Shown: positions 57,574 to 64,000 of the stretch, in pieces
How the letters are laid out: each line of letters opens with the position of its first letter
Numbering within the stretch: position 1 is the stretch's first letter
NCBI RefSeq assembly: GCF_000496595.1
Contig: NC_022793.1
Location: 744,001-808,000 of the forward strand
DNA length: 64,000 bases
Direction of reading: 5' to 3'
Origin: Candidatus Liberibacter americanus str. Sao Paulo
GTDB lineage: Bacteria; Pseudomonadota; Alphaproteobacteria; Rhizobiales; Rhizobiaceae
The notes under the pieces: generated by a model
The model's input: only the letters and a program-made list of their open reading frames with translations
Database searches by the model: none
What the model was told of the DNA's origin: nothing
Program-made: the position numbers and the translations under genes

Positions 57574-60033
57574 ATGAAGGAAGAATGTATTACGGCGGTT
57601 AGGAAAGCGGCGGGGGAACTCAAACTAAGCGATGCTGATATAGAACATATTGAATTTCATATTAGGGAAGCATGGGAGTTTGAGGGTTCGAAATATGCGG
57701 ATTTTTCTAATTTGTCGTTAGATCAGCAAATTAACAGAGTAGGCAATCGGGCTAAACAGTCTTTTTTCTCTGATTCTTCTCGTCTTAAGCCTTATGAGCT
57801 TTTAGCTGGGTTACAAGAGGGTAAAGACTTACAAACATATCATTTAAAATCCCAAATTGCCCATCAGTCTTTTGGCGGGGGTTCTGTGGAGGCATCGATC
57901 GGTCAATATAAAAGAGTAATTAACGACAAATTTGCAGAATACCGCACTTATGGATCTAAATTTGCGGGTTTTGTCAATGATCCTAAAGCCAATAGGGAAC
58001 TTATGCTAGCACTTCGTGGGGATAAGAATGTTCGTCCTGAGGCAGTTAAACTGGCAAAAACGTTTCATGATAATATGGATTATCTTGTTAAAGAGGCGGA
58101 AGTCGCGGGTATAAAGTTTCATCCTTTGGAGAATTATACCCCTCAACCGATGGATTTTAGGAAGATATCTACAGTGACTAAAGAGGAATTTGTTGAAAGG
58201 ACGATACCTCGCCTAGATCTTGTCGAGTATCAAAGGCGGGGTATTAAGGATGCGGAATCCTTGCGTTCTTTTGTTGGAGATGTTTACGAGACTTTAGCAT
58301 CAGAAGGTAGGAACAAGGTAATTGCGGGTTCATCTAGAAGCATTAGACACGGGGGATTTATTGGAGGACGCCTACGTCAGCCCCGTCAACTTCATTATAC
58401 CCCAGAGGGTTTAGCTAGTGCTATGGAAGAATTTGGCTCAGAAGTAACTATTGACGGAATGATGGGTAGTTCCTTTAACAATCTTATTCGTGATATTGCT
58501 GTTGCAAGGGAGTTTGGAGCGAATGCTTCTGAGAATTTTGAATTTGTCTTAGCAAGCACTTATGAGAGAGACAGGAAAAGCATTACAGAACGTCATAAGG
58601 CGGATGATCAGGCAAGGGATAAAGCGTTAAAAAGATTAGAACGAGAGGGGAAAGATGCAAAAGACGCTTTTGACCGTTTAACCCGAGGTAAAGAGCCCTC
58701 TACTATAACGGATCAAATTACTGATTTAGAGCTGGCATGGCAAGTAGTAGTGAAGTTTGGTACTCAGGTCTTGTATGTCTCAGTGGATGCTGTCAATTCC
58801 ATTGTACATGCTTCGAAACGGGTAGGTACATCATGGAAGCAAACTGTGAGTGATACATGGTCTGCATCGCCGATAGCAAGGCTCACTGCTAAAGAGAAAC
58901 GTGAGTTTATCAATCATATTGCCGTTGGCATTGATCATGCTAGGACGGGTTTATCGCATGATTTAGAGACAAACAGCCGATCTTTTGTGGGAAAAATGGC
59001 ACAAAAAGCCCTAGATTGGCAGGGTTTGACCGCGATGGATAACATGATAGTTAGGGGTTTATCAGCCTCTCTTCAAAACTATGTCGGTAAACTTACTCGT
59101 AACTTTAAAGATATGACGTCATTAAAGAAGAAAATAGGCGAACAGTCTTTTTACGCTATAGTTGAAACACACAGATTTTCCGAGCGTGATTTGAAGCTTT
59201 TATCTTTAGCTGAACCTGAAAGCTTTAACGGTAAAGGGACGTATTTAACTGATAAAAACATTTATAATATCGCTGATGAACACTTAACGCCGTTTTTAAA
59301 AACAGGCGAAAATGCGTATACGGTTAAAAGCAATTTAGCGAATAAATATAGAACGCTTATTTGGTCAACGGTTCAAGACCATGCTAGGGGTTCTGTTGGT
59401 GCTACTTTGCAAGATACTAAGTTGATAGCTGGTAAAGGTCTGGGCGGGAACGTATTGAGACTGATGTCTCAATTTATGGTTATGCCTATTTCTTTTGTAA
59501 GGACACATTTACTAGAAGCTAATCGAGGATTTAAGGATGGTGTAGGAGCTAATGTATATAGGGCACAAGTTGCTGTGCTTTCTCTTGTAACAGAAGAGCT
59601 TATAAGGAATGTTCTCATACCTCTTATTTATGGGAAAGAGCCAAGATTTGATATAACAGATCCTCTAGATTATGCAAAAGCTGTCTTAAACGCAGTTACA
59701 CATTTTGATAAATATACTCCATTAGGAGGCAAAAGTGCTGGTGATACGGCATTGAACGTATTAGGCTCTGCTCCCGCAAGTACTCTCAGACTCGCATCAA
59801 GTGTTTACGATGCCATTAAGGAGGATAAACCTTCAAAACAACCAAAGGCTAATGCGAAAATGGCGAATGAACTCCTAAACTATTTTATTCCTTATCAAAA
59901 TCTTTGGTATGTTAAAGGGGCATTTGATCATTATATCAGAAATTCTTTAGCAGATATAATTAATCCAGGCGGGAGAGAAAGAGCGGAACTTTATAGGAAA
60001 AAGCAAAACGAAAGAGAAAAAAGGTATAGATAA
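57574..60033 (+). CDS. Large internal virion protein (gp16-like, part 2; prophage 2)
   Basis: An 819-residue homologue of the 1082-residue protein at 39830-43078. Shared pieces are MKEECITAVRKAAG, FNNLIRDIAVAREFGANASENF against DIVIARELGVNADDF, the late LRLMSQFMVMPISFVRTHLLEA, and FDHYIRNSL before a basic C-terminus. It has no long coiled-coil insert. The start ATG is three bases after the preceding stop. Its stop overlaps the tail-fibre start. Confidence 0.68.
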   Translation: MKEECITAVRKAAGELKLSDADIEHIEFHIREAWEFEGSKYADFSNLSLDQQINRVGNRAKQSFFSDSSRLKPYELLAGLQEGKDLQTYHLKSQIAHQSFGGGSVEASIGQYKRVINDKFAEYRTYGSKFAGFVNDPKANRELMLALRGDKNVRPEAVKLAKTFHDNMDYLVKEAEVAGIKFHPLENYTPQPMDFRKISTVTKEEFVERTIPRLDLVEYQRRGIKDAESLRSFVGDVYETLASEGRNKVIAGSSRSIRHGGFIGGRLRQPRQLHYTPEGLASAMEEFGSEVTIDGMMGSSFNNLIRDIAVAREFGANASENFEFVLASTYERDRKSITERHKADDQARDKALKRLEREGKDAKDAFDRLTRGKEPSTITDQITDLELAWQVVVKFGTQVLYVSVDAVNSIVHASKRVGTSWKQTVSDTWSASPIARLTAKEKREFINHIAVGIDHARTGLSHDLETNSRSFVGKMAQKALDWQGLTAMDNMIVRGLSASLQNYVGKLTRNFKDMTSLKKKIGEQSFYAIVETHRFSERDLKLLSLAEPESFNGKGTYLTDKNIYNIADEHLTPFLKTGENAYTVKSNLANKYRTLIWSTVQDHARGSVGATLQDTKLIAGKGLGGNVLRLMSQFMVMPISFVRTHLLEANRGFKDGVGANVYRAQVAVLSLVTEELIRNVLIPLIYGKEPRFDITDPLDYAKAVLNAVTHFDKYTPLGGKSAGDTALNVLGSAPASTLRLASSVYDAIKEDKPSKQPKANAKMANELLNYFIPYQNLWYVKGAFDHYIRNSLADIINPGGRERAELYRKKQNEREKRYR

Positions 60034-61994
60034 TGATACAGAATTTTGAACAAAACAAATCAGTTTCCTATTGCCTTTTATCTTCCGATGCTGATTTTAT
60101 AATTCCGTGGGGGGTTAAAGACCCTTTGTTTATTCATGCGGAAATCACCGCTGATGAAGGTGTTATGCACGAGTTAGCTCCTGAGGCAGATTTTGAGGTA
60201 GATACTGAGGATGGTGTATTAAAGTTAATTTCTAATAACTATGCCTCTTCCAATTCTGTGCTAACAATTTTTGAAGGAAAGCGTCAAAAACTAAAAGTAT
60301 ATGATAGAGATGACAAAAAATCCCCGCATTCTTTGGTAAGAGAATCAGACCTAGATCCCATCCATTCTCGATTAGATATAGTTGATGCATTACACGTAAA
60401 AACCGAAGATATCGCACAGAAAATAGAAACTGTTGAATCAGGTATTAAAGATAAATTACAAGAAAAAGGAGAAAAACTCCAATCCTTAGCTACTAAGACA
60501 GATAAAATAGAACAAAAAATAGAAGCAAAAGAAGAGAAGATCCAATCTTTAACCGCTAAGACAGATGAAACAGCACAGCAGGTACAATCCTTATCAGCAT
60601 ATACCGAAGGATTTTGTAAGAAAGTTGATCAAATTGACCTTTCTAAGATAGAGGGATTAGATCCTAAAACCCGTGAGTATCTTAAAGGGATACAAAGTCA
60701 GTTAAATAGGCATAATCTCTCCTTACGATATGATGATAGTTGTAATATTAATCCCGCAATAGATTTTAATAATGGTGCAGGCAAACTAGCAGCTCAAATA
60801 TATATGGACTTAGACAGCAAGTTTCAAGCCTTAGCTATAGGAGCAGTGGGTGACGATAAAGTTTATAGAGCTTATATCAAACTTTATAAAGATAAAGATG
60901 TCTATATTAATGGTCAGAAGTTTATAGGAGGTTCTGACCCCAGTATTTTTGATGAAATAACACGTAGATTAATGCCTACTTTTCTTGGTCTTCTTAACGG
61001 TCGTACGGGGGTAAAATGTGCAGTTTTAAAACCAGGGCTTGAATATAAGCTTTGGAGCACTATTAGTGGTGATTTTATTGACTATTGGGAAACTCCTAGT
61101 GAGAATAGTAGCGGTTATCTGAGCACTGCGGCTAGCCTTAGTCTAAGTATTAGCGACGAGGACAAAGCCAAGACGTGGCGTATTATAGGAAGGACTCGTA
61201 GTAATTACTTCGACAGATGGTATTGGCTACAAGAGGTTATAGATCCTGAAAGCACCGTTGCTATAAAAACTGTTAGTACATCTACATTAAAAGACAATTT
61301 TGTTGATTTACAAACGATGCAAAGTCGTATGAACAATTTAGTTGATACTACAACATTGGATACCCGCTTACAGACATTGGATAATAAATTACAAGCGGTA
61401 GAAAAGTCTATAAGTGCTACTGTATCAGGCAATATAATTACTTTAAAACAAGAGTTAGAAGCTATGGAGAAGAAGTTTAAAGAGTTAGAGCCATTAAAAG
61501 AGTATTTTAGCCCCACTGGTAATTTGGTTTTAAAACAGAAAGCCGAAGCACATACCCCATCCATTACTTTTAAGGACATGCAGGGTAAAGACACCCATTA
61601 CGTTTTCTCTCGTGGGGATAAACTTAACATTGTTGTAGCTGGACAAGATGGAGATCTTGGTAATCGTATTTCTATTTCTCCAAGGGATATTAAGTTTAAC
61701 GATCATACAATAGATGAGATCATCAAGGAATCGTTGAAGCATCGTACTGGTGTTTTTGGAGCTGAATTGAAAGGGGGCAAGACCTACAGGCTTTGGGATC
61801 TAGTTTCTGGATCGGAGATTGTTGCTTGGAAATATCCATGTGAAGATTCCAGCGGATATAAACATGGTGGAAGCAATGCGTTAATGCCTAGTGCTGAAAA
61901 CAAAGCCAAGACATGGCGTGTATTCGGGATATCTGAATGGGATCATCACGGCAATAAGACTTATTGGTTACAGGAAGAAATAACAAATGGCTAG
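60033..61994 (+). CDS. Tail fibre protein, present only in prophage 2
   Basis: A 653-residue protein that should bind the host receptor. The N-terminal 100 residues (SVSYCLLSSDADFIIPWGVKDP... EADFEVDTEDGVLKLI) resemble the T7 gp17-type virion-attachment domain. A coiled coil follows (about 115-215). Two related domains of about 83 residues come later: RTGVKCAVLKPGLEYKLW... WYWLQEVIDPE (about 324-407) and RTGVFGAELKGGKTYRLW... TYWLQEEITNG (about 571-653), with another coiled coil between them. Prophage 1 has nothing between its corresponding flanking genes. The stop overlaps the next gene by 8 bp. Confidence 0.8.
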   Translation: MIQNFEQNKSVSYCLLSSDADFIIPWGVKDPLFIHAEITADEGVMHELAPEADFEVDTEDGVLKLISNNYASSNSVLTIFEGKRQKLKVYDRDDKKSPHSLVRESDLDPIHSRLDIVDALHVKTEDIAQKIETVESGIKDKLQEKGEKLQSLATKTDKIEQKIEAKEEKIQSLTAKTDETAQQVQSLSAYTEGFCKKVDQIDLSKIEGLDPKTREYLKGIQSQLNRHNLSLRYDDSCNINPAIDFNNGAGKLAAQIYMDLDSKFQALAIGAVGDDKVYRAYIKLYKDKDVYINGQKFIGGSDPSIFDEITRRLMPTFLGLLNGRTGVKCAVLKPGLEYKLWSTISGDFIDYWETPSENSSGYLSTAASLSLSISDEDKAKTWRIIGRTRSNYFDRWYWLQEVIDPESTVAIKTVSTSTLKDNFVDLQTMQSRMNNLVDTTTLDTRLQTLDNKLQAVEKSISATVSGNIITLKQELEAMEKKFKELEPLKEYFSPTGNLVLKQKAEAHTPSITFKDMQGKDTHYVFSRGDKLNIVVAGQDGDLGNRISISPRDIKFNDHTIDEIIKESLKHRTGVFGAELKGGKTYRLWDLVSGSEIVAWKYPCEDSSGYKHGGSNALMPSAENKAKTWRVFGISEWDHHGNKTYWLQEEITNG

Positions 61995-62271
61995 AAGAAA
62001 AGAATTTGTTACATTAGAAAAGTTCTCAGATTTTGAAGCTTCTGTAGTTAAAAATCAAAAAGACATATCTAAACAATACGTCACTAGAAAAGAATTTTTA
62101 AGTCTTCAATCTTCCATATCTAAACAGCAAGAGGGTATAGAAGAGATATTGCGTATTCTTAATACGACAAAGGGTATATTTTCTTCTCTTAAAGTTATCG
62201 GTATAATAGCTAGTTCCATAACTGCTGTAATATGTTTTTTTAAAAGCATTAAAGGGTGGTTTAAGGCATGA
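61987..62271 (+). CDS. Small coiled-coil/membrane protein before the holin (prophage 2)
   Basis: 94 residues, nearly identical to 43078-43362 (changes at the start, RR for KK, and a few others such as ICFFKSIKGWFKA at the end). Similarity at DNA level begins abruptly at this ATG; the sequence before it is unrelated tail-fibre gene. It overlaps the holin gene by 4 bp. Confidence 0.65.
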   Translation: MARRKEFVTLEKFSDFEASVVKNQKDISKQYVTRKEFLSLQSSISKQQEGIEEILRILNTTKGIFSSLKVIGIIASSITAVICFFKSIKGWFKA

Positions 62272-62744
62272 TATCATCGTTTTTAGCAGGAGGTATATTT
62301 AGGTTTTTACTTCGATTTGTTCCCTCAAGTTTTGAGAAGATAGTAGATGTTGTATCGGAATATATGATGCAGAAACAGTCTATAGAATATGACAAGATGA
62401 AGTTAGAATTAGCCCAAATAAACAGTTCTACTCAAATAGATCTTGCGGAGATTAAATACGGCATTGAAGAGTTAAAAGCAGATAAACCTATAAGACTAGC
62501 TCGTATTAAAACTCAACAAGCCAAAAGTGGCATTAGGTGGATTGATGGTTTTAACGCTTTAGTCCGCCCGTTAACAACGCTTTTTTGGATTATAGTTTAT
62601 CCTTTATTGGTTTGGTGGAGTGTTAAAGAGGGCATATTTGATAAAAGCCCCCTTTCGGTTTTAACCGCTTTTGAACAAGAAATTATCGCCTGCATCTTAG
62701 GCTTTTGGTATACTGATAAAATAGTCCAGAAGAGGCGGGGTTAG
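62268..62744 (+). CDS. Holin, three-TM type (prophage 2)
   Basis: 158 residues, almost identical to 43359-43835, with conservative changes around RLARIKTQQAKSGIRW and FNALVRPLTT. It would be functional by sequence. No endolysin belongs to this prophage, so it would need the one at 3645-4085. Confidence 0.85.
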   Translation: MISSFLAGGIFRFLLRFVPSSFEKIVDVVSEYMMQKQSIEYDKMKLELAQINSSTQIDLAEIKYGIEELKADKPIRLARIKTQQAKSGIRWIDGFNALVRPLTTLFWIIVYPLLVWWSVKEGIFDKSPLSVLTAFEQEIIACILGFWYTDKIVQKRRG

Positions 62745-62757
62745 CAGATACTAACCC
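62738..62757. terminator. Stem-loop at the end of the prophage 2 operon
   Basis: GGGTTAG (62738-62744, including the holin stop) pairs with CTAACCC (62751-62757) over a 6-base loop. No T-run follows. It lies between convergent genes and could stop both transcripts. Prophage 1 lacks the second arm. Confidence 0.45.
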
Positions 62758-62771
62758 ACGCACCGATATTA

Positions 62772-62963
62772 TTAATTATAGGGCGAAGAACGATAATAGT
62801 CATTAACATAAGTTCCGTTTGCCTTGTAATAACCATTGACGTGCACGTTTTTATAACGTCCGCTTTTACTGTATCCATAGCTATAATAAGTTTTAGATGC
62901 GAAAGTAGGATATCCTGCAAACAATAACCAAGAACATAACCCTAACGATAATATGCGTTTCAT
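62772..62963 (-). CDS. Small secreted Tyr-rich protein, prophage 2 cargo
   Basis: A 63-residue protein with a Sec signal (MKRILSLGLCSWLLFAGYPTFA, cleavage after Ala22). The mature 41 residues contain VHVNGYYKANGTYVNDYYRSSPYN, the V.GYY...GTYV..HYRS.P motif found in many short secreted bacterial proteins of unknown function. GGGAG precedes the ATG at good spacing. It lies leftward between holin and repeat copy 3, the slot that in prophage 1 holds a four-TM protein. It would be a candidate for export from the lysogen. Confidence 0.72.
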   Translation of the reverse strand: MKRILSLGLCSWLLFAGYPTFASKTYYSYGYSKSGRYKNVHVNGYYKANGTYVNDYYRSSPYN

Positions 62964-63026
62964 AAGCCATCTCCCAATACAATAAATTCAACATAAGATT
63001 GCATCAATAAACACAACTAACTTATT

Positions 63027-63060
63027 TGAGTCAACAATTTAAAGTTTAATTAGTTAAAAT
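63027..63060. repeat. 34-bp direct repeat, copy 3 (right prophage boundary)
   Basis: Identical to 3613-3646 and 44417-44450. The similarity to copy 2 continues to 63167 with a few changes, so phage-derived sequence extends about 100 bp or more beyond the repeat on this side. Confidence 0.75.
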
Positions 63061-63078
63061 TATTCAGAAGAGGGTGGG

Positions 63079-63219
63079 TTAAATCCAGTGGAAGCCTTTA
63101 GCCATCATTGTGGCTAAACCCAAAGCAACAGCTATCAAAGCTCCAAAAGTCAATCTAAAATCCCGTTTTTATCCTACTTTAGTATAGTTCTAAAGGTGCT
63201 GGGTTACAATAATAAACAT
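63079..63219 (-). pseudogene. Decayed third copy of the small coiled-coil/membrane protein
   Basis: The C-terminal RDFRLTFGALIAVALGLA and KGFHWI remain, with a TAA directly upstream. Further on, YCNPAPLELY-stop-SRIK still matches DCNPAPFEVYCSRLK of the prophage 1 gene, so most of the middle has been deleted and a nonsense codon has arisen. It shows that phage sequence once continued past repeat copy 3. Confidence 0.6.
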
Positions 63220-63230
63220 TATACAACTCT

Positions 63231-63250
63231 CACACCTAAAATAAGGTGTG
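63231..63250. repeat. 7-bp stem-loop near the right boundary
   Basis: CACACCT (63231-63237), loop AAAATA, AGGTGTG (63244-63250). There is no T-run, so a terminator is not assured. Confidence 0.4.
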
Positions 63251-63786
63251 AAAGAATGCTCTAAAAACGGCTTATTATCAATAGGTTACAAAGCCTATCA
63301 TATTATATTTATTTATAATATGTCTTATATAACAAATATTTTTTTATTATCGATGAAAGATTATTTGCAAACTGTTTTCTTATATTCTAATTCTTTGTTT
63401 CTGTGGATATTTTATAAAAGTTGTTTCTTTTAATTATTTCATTATTTTTGAGTAATATTTCTTTTAGGTTTAAGAGAATTTTTATTTATTCCATTGCATT
63501 TTTAATAATATTTATTTTTACTATTTTTATATTATTTGATAAAAATTAGTATTAATTGCCAAAAGAAAAATTTCACTTGTAATTGTTTTTTATAAATATC
63601 ATATGTTATTTATTATTGGCTTTTCATATATTAATATCATTAAATAATATTATATTGATCATTAGATGATGACGATATTATTAATATAACATTTTTAAAA
63701 ATATATGATAAAAAATATATTTTAGTAGATAGAATATAAAAATTATCTATTAAAAAAATCAAAAGTATTTTTAAAGTGGGTTTAAA
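63251..63786. other. Very AT-rich intergenic stretch
   Basis: I see no convincing gene here. The open frames have composition-driven Phe/Ile/Tyr/Lys-rich translations without ribosome-binding sites. This is probably the chromosomal flank or decayed phage DNA with the promoter of the gene at 63787. Confidence 0.5.
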
Positions 63787-64000
63787 ATGAATTTTTATGA
63801 TATAGAAGCAGGTTTCCCGTCTAATATTGATAAGAAAAAAGAAGAAGCTGAAAATAAATTTAAAAAGCTTCAAAGTCTTATTTGTTCCGAATTTGAAATA
63901 TTAGAGATAGAATGTAGCAAATATTATCCATCAAAAGTGCAAGCTGGATCTTTTAAGTTTAAAAAGTGGTTACGTGATAAAACTAAAGCAACTGATCTCG
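63787..64000 (+). CDS. Unrecognised gene, 3' end outside the window
   Basis: The first 71 codons of a frame that is still open at the window edge. The product begins MNFYDIEAGFPSNIDKKKEE, then a lysine-rich helical part and YYPSKVQAGSFKFKKWLRDK. No signal peptide is present and no family is recognised. The Lys/Glu-rich composition and lack of similarity to the prophage genes suggest either a chromosomal gene or another mobile-element gene. A weak AAAGTGGG lies about 9 bases before the ATG. Confidence 0.55.
   Translation, partial: MNFYDIEAGFPSNIDKKKEEAENKFKKLQSLICSEFEILEIECSKYYPSKVQAGSFKFKKWLRDKTKATDL

Larger units (their letters stand above)
44417..63060. mobile_element. Prophage 2: about 18.6-kb defective podovirus prophage
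   Basis: Bounded by repeat copies 2 and 3. It holds a replication module identical to that of prophage 1, a junction at 51022 that removes everything from the start of DUF2800 to the middle of the nozzle gene, and diverged tail, internal-virion and fibre genes followed by near-identical holin genes. It lacks primase, repressor, terminase, portal, scaffold, capsid and endolysin, so it cannot make particles alone. Confidence 0.8.

Noticed and set aside
63248..63433. 61-codon rightward frame in the right flank
   Set aside because: AT-driven Phe/Ile/Tyr-rich translation, no ribosome-binding site and no operon context.
63640..63873. 77-codon leftward frame overlapping the last gene
   Set aside because: Phe/Ile-rich low-complexity translation antisense to a better frame that begins at 63787.

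Overview
The window is AT-rich alphaproteobacterial DNA. It opens with three chromosomal genes in the order gatC-gatA-gatB (tRNA-dependent amidotransferase), whose products look rhizobial. Next come about 60 kb of prophage and then a short AT-rich flank with the start of an unrecognised gene. The GatCAB sequences, the base composition and a podovirus gene set of this kind (guanylate kinase, SNF2 helicase, VRR-NUC, family A polymerase, DUF2815, DUF2800, P4-type primase, T7-like head and tail genes) together suggest a Liberibacter (Rhizobiaceae) lysogen with two tandem prophages. The genus is inferred from recollection of the families and was not searched.

Prophage 1 runs from about 3.6 to 44.45 kb. 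At its left edge is an endolysin, then a broken small membrane protein and a secreted protein. A leftward replication module follows (5.0-11.8 kb). A control and accessory region (11.8-21.0 kb) holds a P4-type primase, a leftward operon with a BRO antirepressor, a beta-solenoid protein, three tiny membrane proteins and a SLATT-domain protein, and a double-HTH repressor. At 21.15-21.5 kb lies a 346-bp nested palindrome studded with TGASTCA motifs. The late operon reads rightward from 21.6 to 43.8 kb: terminase, portal, scaffold, capsid, tail tubes, internal virion proteins, and a coiled-coil/holin pair. Two copies of a 57-bp promoter/operator element (11.9 and 19.2 kb) appear to put the two leftward operons under common control, beside a probably leaderless repressor promoter.

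Prophage 2 runs from about 44.4 to 63.06 kb and looks defective. Its replication module (45,010-51,022) shows no difference that I could find from 5,069-11,081 of prophage 1, at a constant offset of 39,941 bp. It then breaks inside DUF2800 and joins directly to the middle of a tail-tube gene. Primase, repressor, terminase, portal, scaffold and capsid are therefore missing. The rest of its tail and internal-virion genes are diverged homologues of those in prophage 1, and it has a tail fibre that prophage 1 lacks. Its last two genes are again nearly identical to those of prophage 1.

A 34-bp direct repeat lies at 3,613, 44,417 and 63,027 and marks the junctions. Beside these junctions sit small secreted or membrane proteins that differ from one prophage to the other, as expected of exchangeable cargo. 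I recognise no integrase, tRNA or CRISPR array.
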